A stretch of DNA of 10,850 nt, from assembly GCA_910580155.1 (NCBI GenBank), contig CAJTWX010000041.1, forward strand, positions 3,533 to 14,382, written 5' to 3'. A program made the position numbers and the translations under genes. This DNA is from an uncultured Alphaproteobacteria bacterium. Its GTDB lineage: Bacteria > Pseudomonadota > Alphaproteobacteria > RF32 > CAG-239. The notes under the pieces were generated by a model that saw only the letters and a program-made list of their open reading frames with translations, had not been told where the DNA came from and did no database searches. Shown piece after piece: positions 1 to 7,309 of this stretch (position 1 is its first letter; each line of letters starts with the position of its first letter).

Positions 1-1782
1 TTCACGAAGTTTTAATATAATAAGTTCACATTCAGTATCAAAACCGATAGCTCCGCCTGCATAAAAATTAATAGCTCCATTTTGTATCATTGTTTCAAGT
101 AATTTATCACGTCCCAGATACCACGTTAATTCTGCGCTTTTGCGGCTGTCTTGTATAACTTCATCCGCATTATTGCCGTTCATAAAGCCATCTGTATCTG
201 CCATATTTTTATACTTTGTATTTATTTTTGCAACATTTGCCCCATCAATATAATTATTGTCTATATCATTTATTTCGTCTTCGGCGGAGCTGTCTTCTGT
301 TATTATTTTAACTTCACAGGCGCACATTTTACTATTTGCTTCACAACATTTTTTATTATTCCAGCTATATCCTGCCGGACAAGCATTTGTTTCATAAAAA
401 CCATCGCACTCATTGCTTGTGCCAAGAGCAATATTGGTCGACTTATCATCATATTCTTTAATTAACTCGCCCGCTATACCTTTGCGGCTAATATACTCAA
501 AGCGCTCCGAATCTGTGGGTTCTGTTCCTCCATACCATATTTCTGCAGCGTTGCCGGCGGTATGTCGCCCAAGAAAATTTGTGACGCATTGTTCACTGGC
601 TTTAACCAGTTTTTGGGCTTTTTTATGTATTTCAACTTGTAACAAATATTGGCGATATTGGCTTTTCAGCTGCGGCAATGTGCTTTTTATGTTATGTATG
701 CTTACTGCCTTATTGATATTATCCTCTAAAGGCTGCAGTACTTTCAACGCATCCATACTCTCAATACTTTTTACTTTCGTCTTATCTTTATTTACCTGCG
801 GACATTTTGTTTGGTCTGAGTTTCCTTCACATTCGTTTGCACGGTTATTAAACTTGATAGCCGGTGTTCCTTTGGCTACGACATATTCCTGCGAGTCGTC
901 ATAGGCAAAACGATAGTTAATATATTTATCCGCACTGCTTTGTTGCTTGTCGGCACTGATTGGTTTAGCTACTCCCATCTGGCGAGCGGCTTGGAATATT
1001 GCTTCTGTTGCGGTTAAATCCTCAATAATACGAAGCAGACGGTCATATACCATTGTGACAATATAGGCATTACGGGTAGCGGCTAATTGGGCTTTGTTAT
1101 TCGGGTCACCATCGCTTCCGTCATCAGAGTTATCAGTTACTTTTGCCATCTTCATTCCGAAAAATTCACATTCATTTTCGGGTGCATCACCACTTTGGCA
1201 CTTTTGTAAGCGGTTCAGGGTTTTATCAACATCTACAAGATAATCTTCCATCATTTTTGCAGAAAGATAGGTATCTATAGCCATATCTTGTTGATATTCC
1301 TCTGCTTTATTTTTATATGCAGTTTCAAGCAAAGCCGGTGATGCGCCATCAACACTTTCGGCACTAAAATCGTGTGTGAAAAACAGAGTATGATACGCAT
1401 TAAAATATGCTTCTTCATCTACGCTTTGGGCATCAATATTTAGTGTACTGCTCGCGACAATCTCACCTTTCCCAGGTGTTTTTAAATTTCCTTCCTGATC
1501 CATTTCGGGAGATTGTACCGATTTTAACTTCTTCCATTCATCACCTAACGCGCCGCCTTTAAGGCCTGTCAACCCCAAGGCATTATCAAACGTAAATCCC
1601 GATGAAAGGGTATGTTTTATTTTAAGTCCTTCGCCAATGTATTTTCCGGCATCATTCGGAATGTCCAAAACCATATCCCACGGCATTGGAGGAAACAAAA
1701 AAGCTTCGGCTTTTTGACTGTTTGCGCTTAATAACAAGCCGCTTAACATCAAACACTTGATAATTTTTGATATTTTTGTCAT
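1..1782 (-). CDS. Exported cysteine-containing helical protein in a T4SS locus, VirB5-array member 5 (3' end outside window)
   Basis: The frame is open for 594 codons from the ATG at 1782 to base 1 with no stop, so the protein's C terminus is missing. AAGGAG at 1792-1797 lies 9 bases before the ATG, and the gene starts 20 bases after its upstream neighbour. Residues 1-27 are a signal peptide ending AEA, and the mature protein begins FLFPPMPWDM. Residues 236-242 read TRNAYIV, followed by an amphipathic helix, closely matching ARNAYVV at 496-502 of the 762-residue protein. Residues about 456-489 hold six cysteines, including CPAGYSWNNKKCC, which suggests disulfide bonds after export. Function is not recognised. 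Position and shared motifs suggest a periplasmic or pilus-associated part of the secretion system. It is certainly coding; the VirB5-related assignment is inference. Confidence 0.85.
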   Translation of the reverse strand, partial: MTKISKIIKCLMLSGLLLSANSQKAEAFLFPPMPWDMVLDIPNDAGKYIGEGLKIKHTLSSGFTFDNALGLTGLKGGALGDEWKKLKSVQSPEMDQEGNLKTPGKGEIVASSTLNIDAQSVDEEAYFNAYHTLFFTHDFSAESVDGASPALLETAYKNKAEEYQQDMAIDTYLSAKMMEDYLVDVDKTLNRLQKCQSGDAPENECEFFGMKMAKVTDNSDDGSDGDPNNKAQLAATRNAYIVTMVYDRLLRIIEDLTATEAIFQAARQMGVAKPISADKQQSSADKYINYRFAYDDSQEYVVAKGTPAIKFNNRANECEGNSDQTKCPQVNKDKTKVKSIESMDALKVLQPLEDNINKAVSIHNIKSTLPQLKSQYRQYLLQVEIHKKAQKLVKASEQCVTNFLGRHTAGNAAEIWYGGTEPTDSERFEYISRKGIAGELIKEYDDKSTNIALGTSNECDGFYETNACPAGYSWNNKKCCEANSKMCACEVKIITEDSSAEDEINDIDNNYIDGANVAKINTKYKNMADTDGFMNGNNADEVIQDSRKSAELTWYLGRDKLLETMIQNGAINFYAGGAIGFDTECELIILKLRE

Positions 1783-1802
1783 AGCTTTATTCTCCTTATT
1801 AC

Positions 1803-3128
1803 CTATATTCCTGCATCCTGCATATTGCCGATAACGCCGGTTTTATTGCTGTTGTCTACCAACTCTTTTATGTATTCCTGTGTTAAGATATATTTTTCCA
1901 AATCAAATTTACTGAAATCATTATCGGCAATTTTGCCTTGTTTTTTGAGCGATGTCGAATTGATTTCCCGCGCCGCAAGATATTGCATTTTAGCAGTTTG
2001 TAATCTGGCATATAGTGTCAGAGCACGAGCGCTTTCTATGCGCGAGTTTGAATATGCAGCGATAGCTTCAAGCTCGTCTTTGGCTGTTTTTGTTTTTTCA
2101 AACCAATCTTTTGCGCTATTTTCACGAATAGGTAAATCTCTTCTGATAGTTGCAGAAACCTGCAGTAGATGAGCTGCTGTGTTTACGACCAGATATTTAC
2201 GCTGGCGTTCCAGCTTATCTCCTTTGGCTTGATGTTGCTGTCTTGCTATCCGTAAAGCACTATCTTGTTTCAGGTCTGTAAAAGCATTGTCGTCCTGCTC
2301 ATAAAAATATGATTTGATAAAATCTTGATAGGTCGCATTATCTACTGTAAAATTGTCCATATTTTTTATATTTTCCCACTTTGTATTATTATCAGCGGCT
2401 TGTATTATTATACCGGTGTCTGCTTCTTCATTCTTAATAATCTCGGCACGTTTATTCATATCAACCCATTTTTTATCTGCCAACGTTCCAGCCTCTGCAG
2501 CTTCTTTTTGCAATTTTTCTAAAACACTGTTTTGATTTACTATGGACAGATCCAGTTCTTGCATATCTTTTTTAATCTTATCATATTGGCTCTTTTTTGT
2601 ATGAAATTCATCCAACGCCTGATATTCCTCTATTGTTCCCGTGCCACGCAGACGTTCATATCTTTGAGCTGCTCTGTCCATTTCCTGTTTTGCGGTTTTG
2701 GCTTCATCTTCTTTGGAGGCTAATAAAGATTCGTCCTTTGCTATATTTTCCTCAACAATTTCAACTTTTTTTCCCTTTTCGGTTTTTGCTGCTTCTGCGT
2801 ATACATCTCTTTCCTGCTCCAAAAGCTCTGAATTTTTGCCTTTGGTGCTTTTAACCATTGGCTTTAAGGTTTCGATTTTACCTTTAGCAAATATTCCGAC
2901 GCTAATTAGATCTTTTAGTGAATTTAAATTTATTCCCTGTGTTAAAGATTGTTTTAACATATTTACCTGTTGTATACCCTGTGTTACCGTATCATATATC
3001 ACCTGAGTATTTCCGCCGATGTTTTGAGCAATTGCCGCCGCATCTATCATCAAGCCTGATGAGGCCGGTTTCGCCAGCCCGGCATTCAAAAACAAAGCTA
3101 ATGCTATTGAAAATGCTATCTTTTTCAT
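1803..3128 (-). CDS. Exported coiled-coil protein, VirB5/TrbJ-like (array member 4)
   Basis: This is a 441-residue protein if translation begins at the ATG at 3128. That start has GGGAG six bases upstream (3135-3139) and gives a standard signal peptide, MKKIAFSIALALFLNAGLA. An earlier in-frame ATG at 3152 would add eight polar residues ahead of it, overlap the previous gene and lack a good ribosome site. The mature N terminus has LMIDAAAIAQNI followed by a Gln/Val-rich helix, the style of VirB5/TrbJ minor pilus proteins. Residues about 100-235 are very rich in Lys, Glu and Ala with heptad-like spacing, a strong coiled-coil candidate. The C-terminal third is helical and contains KYLVV, followed by NSRIESARAL. 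No cysteines are seen. It is longer than a usual VirB5 (about 220 residues). The VirB5 relation rests on context and the N terminus only. Confidence 0.82.
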   Translation of the reverse strand: MKKIAFSIALALFLNAGLAKPASSGLMIDAAAIAQNIGGNTQVIYDTVTQGIQQVNMLKQSLTQGINLNSLKDLISVGIFAKGKIETLKPMVKSTKGKNSELLEQERDVYAEAAKTEKGKKVEIVEENIAKDESLLASKEDEAKTAKQEMDRAAQRYERLRGTGTIEEYQALDEFHTKKSQYDKIKKDMQELDLSIVNQNSVLEKLQKEAAEAGTLADKKWVDMNKRAEIIKNEEADTGIIIQAADNNTKWENIKNMDNFTVDNATYQDFIKSYFYEQDDNAFTDLKQDSALRIARQQHQAKGDKLERQRKYLVVNTAAHLLQVSATIRRDLPIRENSAKDWFEKTKTAKDELEAIAAYSNSRIESARALTLYARLQTAKMQYLAAREINSTSLKKQGKIADNDFSKFDLEKYILTQEYIKELVDNSNKTGVIGNMQDAGI

Positions 3129-3134
3129 TGTTTT

Positions 3135-3139
3135 CTCCC
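3135..3139 (-). promoter_or_regulatory. Ribosome binding site that decides the start at 3128
   Basis: On the minus strand this reads GGGAG and lies six bases before the ATG at 3128. It sits downstream of the alternative ATG at 3152, so it favours the shorter protein with a normal signal peptide. Confidence 0.7.
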
Positions 3140-3144
3140 GCGTC

Positions 3145-3834
3145 TTACTCATCTTCTTTGGCTTCCCTGTTATATTGCGTTAATTCCTTTATTGCCTGAG
3201 CATTAAACATAAATGTCCGCAACTCCAGAATTCGGGCAATTCTTCTGTCACTGTTTAACATCAGCGTATTTTGTGCATATAAAATTTCTTCTATATTGCT
3301 TTCATCTTTAAATGACCGATTGTAAAGTTCCGGATTTTCCTGCAATATGCTCTGGCGGGTTACAACACCTTTAGCAAATAAAATAGCAAGAAGATCCGTG
3401 ACAATTGCATTATTTACGGCTTCGTTTGTTGCTTTTCTTATAATATCCTGCCCTTGCCCTTTTTTATATGTACCATCGTTGATGATGCTATCTGCTAAAT
3501 CTTTCGGATTCATCTTCATTAAGTCGCTGCTTTTAAGTTCCGAACCAACGCTTCTTATGCCTTGTATCGTTGACTCTGCATCGTGTTTCAAACTTTTGGC
3601 GTCTTTATAGCAGCTTTTCGGGTCGGAAAAACAGTTTTTCCCGATTTCAAACCCCTGTCGGACGGTCTTTTGAGCATCCTGCTTTAATTTCTGTATTTCT
3701 ACAAGCTTATTTTCGATATCCGATTTTAATTTCAACGCTGATTGCAAAATTGCCGGAATATCAATGACTGCATACGCATTATTGGTGAATGCGAATAAAG
3801 ACAAAAGCGTAACTATATATATCTTTTTTTTCAT
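3145..3834 (-). CDS. Small exported helical protein, VirB5/TrbJ-like (array member 3)
   Basis: This is a 229-residue protein, the size usual for VirB5. Residues 1-22 are a signal peptide ending NAYA. The mature protein begins VIDIPAILQSALKLKSDI, then runs as a Lys/Glu/Gln-rich helix, matching the general form of VirB5/TrbJ mature N termini. Two cysteines (68 and 75) are spaced for a local disulfide. A hydrophobic stretch near residues 140-155 (IVTDLLAILFAKGVV) is probably a buried helix rather than a membrane anchor. The C terminus is a charged helix with NSDRRIARILELRTFM. The start follows the previous stop by two bases, and its ribosome site (GAGGAG, 3843-3848) lies inside the last codons of the upstream gene, so translation is probably coupled. 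A role as minor pilus or adhesin component is inferred. Confidence 0.85.
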   Translation of the reverse strand: MKKKIYIVTLLSLFAFTNNAYAVIDIPAILQSALKLKSDIENKLVEIQKLKQDAQKTVRQGFEIGKNCFSDPKSCYKDAKSLKHDAESTIQGIRSVGSELKSSDLMKMNPKDLADSIINDGTYKKGQGQDIIRKATNEAVNNAIVTDLLAILFAKGVVTRQSILQENPELYNRSFKDESNIEEILYAQNTLMLNSDRRIARILELRTFMFNAQAIKELTQYNREAKEDE

Positions 3835-3836
3835 TT

Positions 3837-6125
3837 CTAGTTCTCCTCGTTAAAGCTTTCGTCAAAGAAATTATAATCAAGTTCGGTTAAATATTTTAAA
3901 ATTTCAGTTTGTAAATTTTGAGCATCTGCATCTACAATGCTTAATATTTGCATTGTCGAATAATAATTTATCTCAGCACCCGACGCATAATCATCACGGG
4001 CTGTTGTGTTTTTTTTCATATCTTCCTGCAAACTGGCAATGTTAATTTCATCTTTCGGCAAATCTTTACGGTTAAGATAGTCTTTGCTTGATTTATAATT
4101 ATTGATTGTTGCCAGAGCTAAAGTTTGAAATGATGAATCGTTAATGGCTTTTATTTCTTTTTCTCTCCATATCGTAGAACACTGCTCTAATGTTATATTT
4201 GAACCACAATAAGTTGAGTACTTATCTGTGGGGTCTGGGCGACGGCCACTCGCCGCTGCGGCGTGTTTATATGAACATTTTGCAATTTTTTTCTCTGCTT
4301 CTTCTTGTGCTGATGCCGAACTCTCAAGTAAAGACATAGAAATATCATCAGCTTTTAAATCACAGTTATATAAAAACACATTGGAGAAAATCTGCCTGTC
4401 TTCCGTACCTTTGTTTTTTCCTTCTATACTTGTTATTTTTATATTTTTCATCAGACCGTTTTTTTGTTGAGAAGCTTCTTTAAAATCTATATCTCTTCCA
4501 TCCAGATATAATGTACTGCCGGTTTTAAATTGCTGCACTGCTTCCTTGGAACGTTGTAATGTATCAGTAACGCGAATCCAGCTCCAGAGTTTGGGCGCTT
4601 CCAAATCAACCATTCCCATTACAACATATGCGTTTCTGGCGTTATCTATCATTGCCTCACCGCCTGAGGTTTGTTCCGGATTTATAACTTTAAGCAAATC
4701 ACCGTAGGTTTTTTCAAACCACGATGCTGTAAACTGCTGTATACGGTTATTATTAACAATGTTTGCTACGGAATAATCTTCTACAACGTGGTCATACACC
4801 CCATCTCGACGATAGGGTTTATATAACTTTTTGGGTTCTAAATCGTACGGGTCGCATTTTTTATCAGTTAATGGAATTCCTTTAATTGTACAAATATACT
4901 CTTTTTCTGCTTTGGCTAATGTTACGCATTCCCGAAAATTATCCGTATGTTTTTCGAGTTCTTTAAGGTTATCCTTTTTCATTTTATGGCAGAGGAGTTC
5001 ACTTGATAGCCCGAATATTTGGTATTCATTGCTTAATTTCGAGCCAATATCTTTATTGAAATATATTTGTTTTGTATATACTGTTGTTTGTTTGGAGCTG
5101 TGCTGAAATATATATTTATTCAGGCTTAATCTATCGGAAGCGGGAGCTTCATCTGAATATTCGCGGCTGTTGCTTTGGGCATTTAAGATGGCTTCTTGCA
5201 ATTTTTGAGCTGCTGCTACAACTTCCTGTGCTTGTTGAACCAACTGCTTGACGCGGGAATCAGCAATTCCTGCTTGCAAAGATGAAATTTCCTGCTGAAA
5301 CTTTTCACCTGCCTGAGACAGCTCGTCTTTACTGATTTTTCCGGCATAGTAATCGCTGATACTTTGGCTGTATGCTGAAAAACTTGCAATAATCTGTGCA
5401 TTATACTCCGAATTAAGCTTATTTTGTGTTTCTTTTACCGTTTCTGAAGCGTCTTTTTTAAGTTTTTCAGCTTTTGCAATCAGTATTTCTGCCTCTTCTT
5501 TAAAATTTTCACGCTCTTCAACATCCAGCTCTTCAGTTTGCTCCAATGCAGGTATTATTGATTTTAATTGTTCAATCGTAGTGTCCGCAATTTCATTTAC
5601 TTCATCATTGCTGTCTTTATATGTCTCGTTTAATTTCTGATTTTCTGCCAATATTTCATCTTTTGCATCATTTAGCGTGGACTGTGTTTCTTCTTCTTTG
5701 GCATTATCTTCTATTTGCGAAGTCACATTTTTAATAGTAGAATCGGCTGTTTTTTGATTATTGTCATATGTTTCAAATGCTGCATCGTTAGTTTTAAGCA
5801 AAGACTTTTCCACATTTTCGCTGATACTGAGTTCTGCCGGATTAAGATTGCCAATTTTTGTAACCGATCCTTTTAAATCTGCCGTATATTTAGTGATAGC
5901 TGTTGCCTGATCACCAACGGAATTTACAGTTTGCACTGAATTGTCTATCTGGCTTTTGGTATTTGATATCTGACTTACACCATTGCTTACATCTGATACA
6001 AATGCACCAACTTGCGATATATCAATCGTCGGCCATATAAAAGCCGCAGCCGGACGTATAGCAGCAATGCAGCTGCAGAATGCTATGCTGACTATATATT
6101 TTTTTGCTATCGCCCTCTTTTTCAT
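3837..6125 (-). CDS. Large exported two-part protein: coiled coil plus cysteine-containing C-terminal domain (array member 2)
   Basis: This is a 762-residue protein starting at the ATG at 6125, with GGGAGA six bases upstream. Residues 1-28 are a signal peptide ending AAA, and the mature protein begins FIWPTIDI. Residues about 45-320 are polar, rich in Glu, Lys, Gln and Ala, and look helical or coiled-coil. Within this, residues 259-273 carry Y-x2-G-x2-S-K-[DE]-x4-A-G, also found at 290-304 of the preceding 352-residue protein. From about 330 the character changes to a mixed domain with cysteines at about 379, 400, 412, 424, 588, 617, 640 and 649. It includes ARNAYVV at 496-502, shared with the last gene of the window. 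It looks like a fusion of the two module types in its neighbours. No enzyme motif is visible. Secretion-system role is inferred from context. Confidence 0.87.
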   Translation of the reverse strand: MKKRAIAKKYIVSIAFCSCIAAIRPAAAFIWPTIDISQVGAFVSDVSNGVSQISNTKSQIDNSVQTVNSVGDQATAITKYTADLKGSVTKIGNLNPAELSISENVEKSLLKTNDAAFETYDNNQKTADSTIKNVTSQIEDNAKEEETQSTLNDAKDEILAENQKLNETYKDSNDEVNEIADTTIEQLKSIIPALEQTEELDVEERENFKEEAEILIAKAEKLKKDASETVKETQNKLNSEYNAQIIASFSAYSQSISDYYAGKISKDELSQAGEKFQQEISSLQAGIADSRVKQLVQQAQEVVAAAQKLQEAILNAQSNSREYSDEAPASDRLSLNKYIFQHSSKQTTVYTKQIYFNKDIGSKLSNEYQIFGLSSELLCHKMKKDNLKELEKHTDNFRECVTLAKAEKEYICTIKGIPLTDKKCDPYDLEPKKLYKPYRRDGVYDHVVEDYSVANIVNNNRIQQFTASWFEKTYGDLLKVINPEQTSGGEAMIDNARNAYVVMGMVDLEAPKLWSWIRVTDTLQRSKEAVQQFKTGSTLYLDGRDIDFKEASQQKNGLMKNIKITSIEGKNKGTEDRQIFSNVFLYNCDLKADDISMSLLESSASAQEEAEKKIAKCSYKHAAAASGRRPDPTDKYSTYCGSNITLEQCSTIWREKEIKAINDSSFQTLALATINNYKSSKDYLNRKDLPKDEINIASLQEDMKKNTTARDDYASGAEINYYSTMQILSIVDADAQNLQTEILKYLTELDYNFFDESFNEEN

Positions 6126-6178
6126 CTCAGTTCTCCCAATAATTTCTATTTTATAACTTAAAATATATTGCCGTTTTC

Positions 6179-7237
6179 TTAATTTTGCTCTTTCAATATA
6201 TTATCTATTTCAGATACTAAATTTTCTACATCTTTGTTGATTTCAACAACCGCGTTTTGCAATTCTGTCAACACTGACGATGCCGGTGTTACGTTAATTG
6301 CAGCCGTTTCTTCCTTTAATTTGTTGCCTGCCGCAATAACATTTTCTTTGCTGTCGTCACCTTTTGTATATGCAATCACAATTTTGGTGTAGTTATTAAT
6401 ACCGTCTTTAATGACTTTATTATATTCACGATTATAGTTTTCTTTAGCACTTTCAACAATTCTTACTGCCCAATCGGTATTTTCTCTTTGTTTTTGGGAA
6501 ATCTCCTCTATTCGGCTGTGCAGCCTGTTTTTATCCGACGGGCTTAACTGTGGCAAATTTTGAAGTATTTTATCTAACTCTTCAAAAGCAGCTATATTTT
6601 CAGCTGATGCCTTATTAAGCATTGTCAGCTGTGTTTCGAGAATGTCATTTAATTCTACAGCCAATTGCTTTTGCTCGGCCTGCACCTCATTTTGTATTCT
6701 GCTTAATTCTTCTATATTGCCGGCTATTGAAATTTCCTCTTCTTCCTCTTCTTCTTCATAACTGAATATTTCTTTATTGCTTACATTTTTATTTAGCATA
6801 TTTTGGCTGTTATTACCGATGCCGGCTATTTGACTGGCTTGGTCTACATAGTCATTTACTATATTTTTTTGAGTGTTTATGGTGCTTGTTGTTGTATCTG
6901 ATACGGTTTCTGCAGTTTGTGAAGTGATAGCTGCACTATTTGATGATGCTGTTTGAACTTCTTCTGCGGCGGATTTGGCATTTCCGCTGCCATTTGCTGA
7001 GATATTCTGACTAAAACTTGCTACGGTCTTGGCTTCTTTGCCGATTGCATTTAGTGTTTTATTCATTTCTCCTATTTGCTCTTTTAAGTCCTTTATCGTA
7101 TCCACACCGGTTTTAACGTCTTTGCTAATCGGAACAATCTCTTGAAAATCAAATACGGGCCACTGCGCATACGCCGCATTAACAGACAGCAATACGCCCA
7201 AACAAAGAACAGCACTGGATTGCTTACTCTTTTTCAT
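6179..7237 (-). CDS. Exported coiled-coil protein in the virB5 position, VirB5/TrbJ-like (array member 1)
   Basis: This is a 352-residue protein with an excellent ribosome site (GGGAGG, 7244-7249, six bases before the ATG). Residues 1-24 are a signal peptide ending AYA, and the mature protein begins QWPVFDFQEIVPI. A Trp/hydrophobic/Asp motif at the new N terminus is, from my memory of the families, typical of TrbJ/VirB5 minor pilus proteins. The rest is highly polar: Ser/Thr/Asn-rich at about 80-150, a run of eight glutamates at 161-168, then a helical segment to the end. Residues 271-304 match residues 240-273 of the next gene, starting with EYN and ending with the SK-x5-AG block. It is the first gene after virB4 and after a good promoter, the slot where virB5 lies in vir operons. 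Homology to VirB5 is plausible, not proven. Confidence 0.85.
   Translation of the reverse strand: MKKSKQSSAVLCLGVLLSVNAAYAQWPVFDFQEIVPISKDVKTGVDTIKDLKEQIGEMNKTLNAIGKEAKTVASFSQNISANGSGNAKSAAEEVQTASSNSAAITSQTAETVSDTTTSTINTQKNIVNDYVDQASQIAGIGNNSQNMLNKNVSNKEIFSYEEEEEEEEISIAGNIEELSRIQNEVQAEQKQLAVELNDILETQLTMLNKASAENIAAFEELDKILQNLPQLSPSDKNRLHSRIEEISQKQRENTDWAVRIVESAKENYNREYNKVIKDGINNYTKIVIAYTKGDDSKENVIAAGNKLKEETAAINVTPASSVLTELQNAVVEINKDVENLVSEIDNILKEQN
6734..6757 (-). repeat. Imperfect GAA/GAG triplet run encoding eight glutamates
   Basis: Eight consecutive codons, each GAA or GAG, encode residues 161-168 of the 352-residue exported protein. The run mixes the two codons, which limits slippage. It marks a very acidic hinge between the Ser/Thr-rich region and the C-terminal helix. 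Confidence 0.8.
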
Positions 7238-7277
7238 TCTTTTCCTCCCGTATTAAAATAATATTTTTTCAATAATT

Positions 7278-7306
7278 AATGTATCATATTTTTCAGATTT
7301 TGTCAA
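7278..7306 (-). promoter_or_regulatory. Sigma70-type promoter for the exported-protein array
   Basis: On the minus strand the -35 box TTGACA (7301-7306) is a perfect consensus. It is followed by a 17-base spacer (7284-7300) and a -10 box TACATT (7278-7283, 4 of 6 consensus). The -10 is preceded by TGA, forming an extended -10. The -35 begins three bases after the virB4 stop codon, and a start site near 7271 would leave a leader of about 34 bases before the ATG at 7237. This would let the five exported proteins be made independently of virB4. Confidence 0.7.
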
Positions 7307-7309
7307 TGA

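Noticed and set aside
151..904. Plus-strand reading frames of 104 and 163 codons
   Set aside because: They lie opposite the long open minus-strand gene that has a signal peptide and ribosome site. Their products are Ile/Phe/Cys-rich antisense-type sequence with no ribosome site or motif.
3129..3152. Upstream ATG at 3152 for the 441-residue protein
   Set aside because: It overlaps the previous gene, lacks a good ribosome site and puts polar residues ahead of a complete signal peptide.
2325..3199. Several overlapping plus-strand frames opposite the coiled-coil gene
   Set aside because: Low-complexity hydrophobic products arise as the complement of Lys/Glu/Ala-rich helical coding sequence, without supported starts.
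5216..5401. Minus-strand 61-codon frame inside the 762-residue gene
   Set aside because: It is fully contained in another frame of a clearly coding gene, with no signals of its own.
6054..6084. GCAGCTGC palindrome and nearby GCAGC/GCTGC repeats
   Set aside because: They lie in the signal peptide coding region and follow from Ala/Ser/Cys codon runs; no spacing or context suggests a site.
6126..6178. Possible promoter or terminator in the 53-base gap between the 352- and 762-residue genes
   Set aside because: A TATAAA-like box is present but no -35 match at a suitable distance, and no GC-rich hairpin with a T tail. AT-richness explains it.
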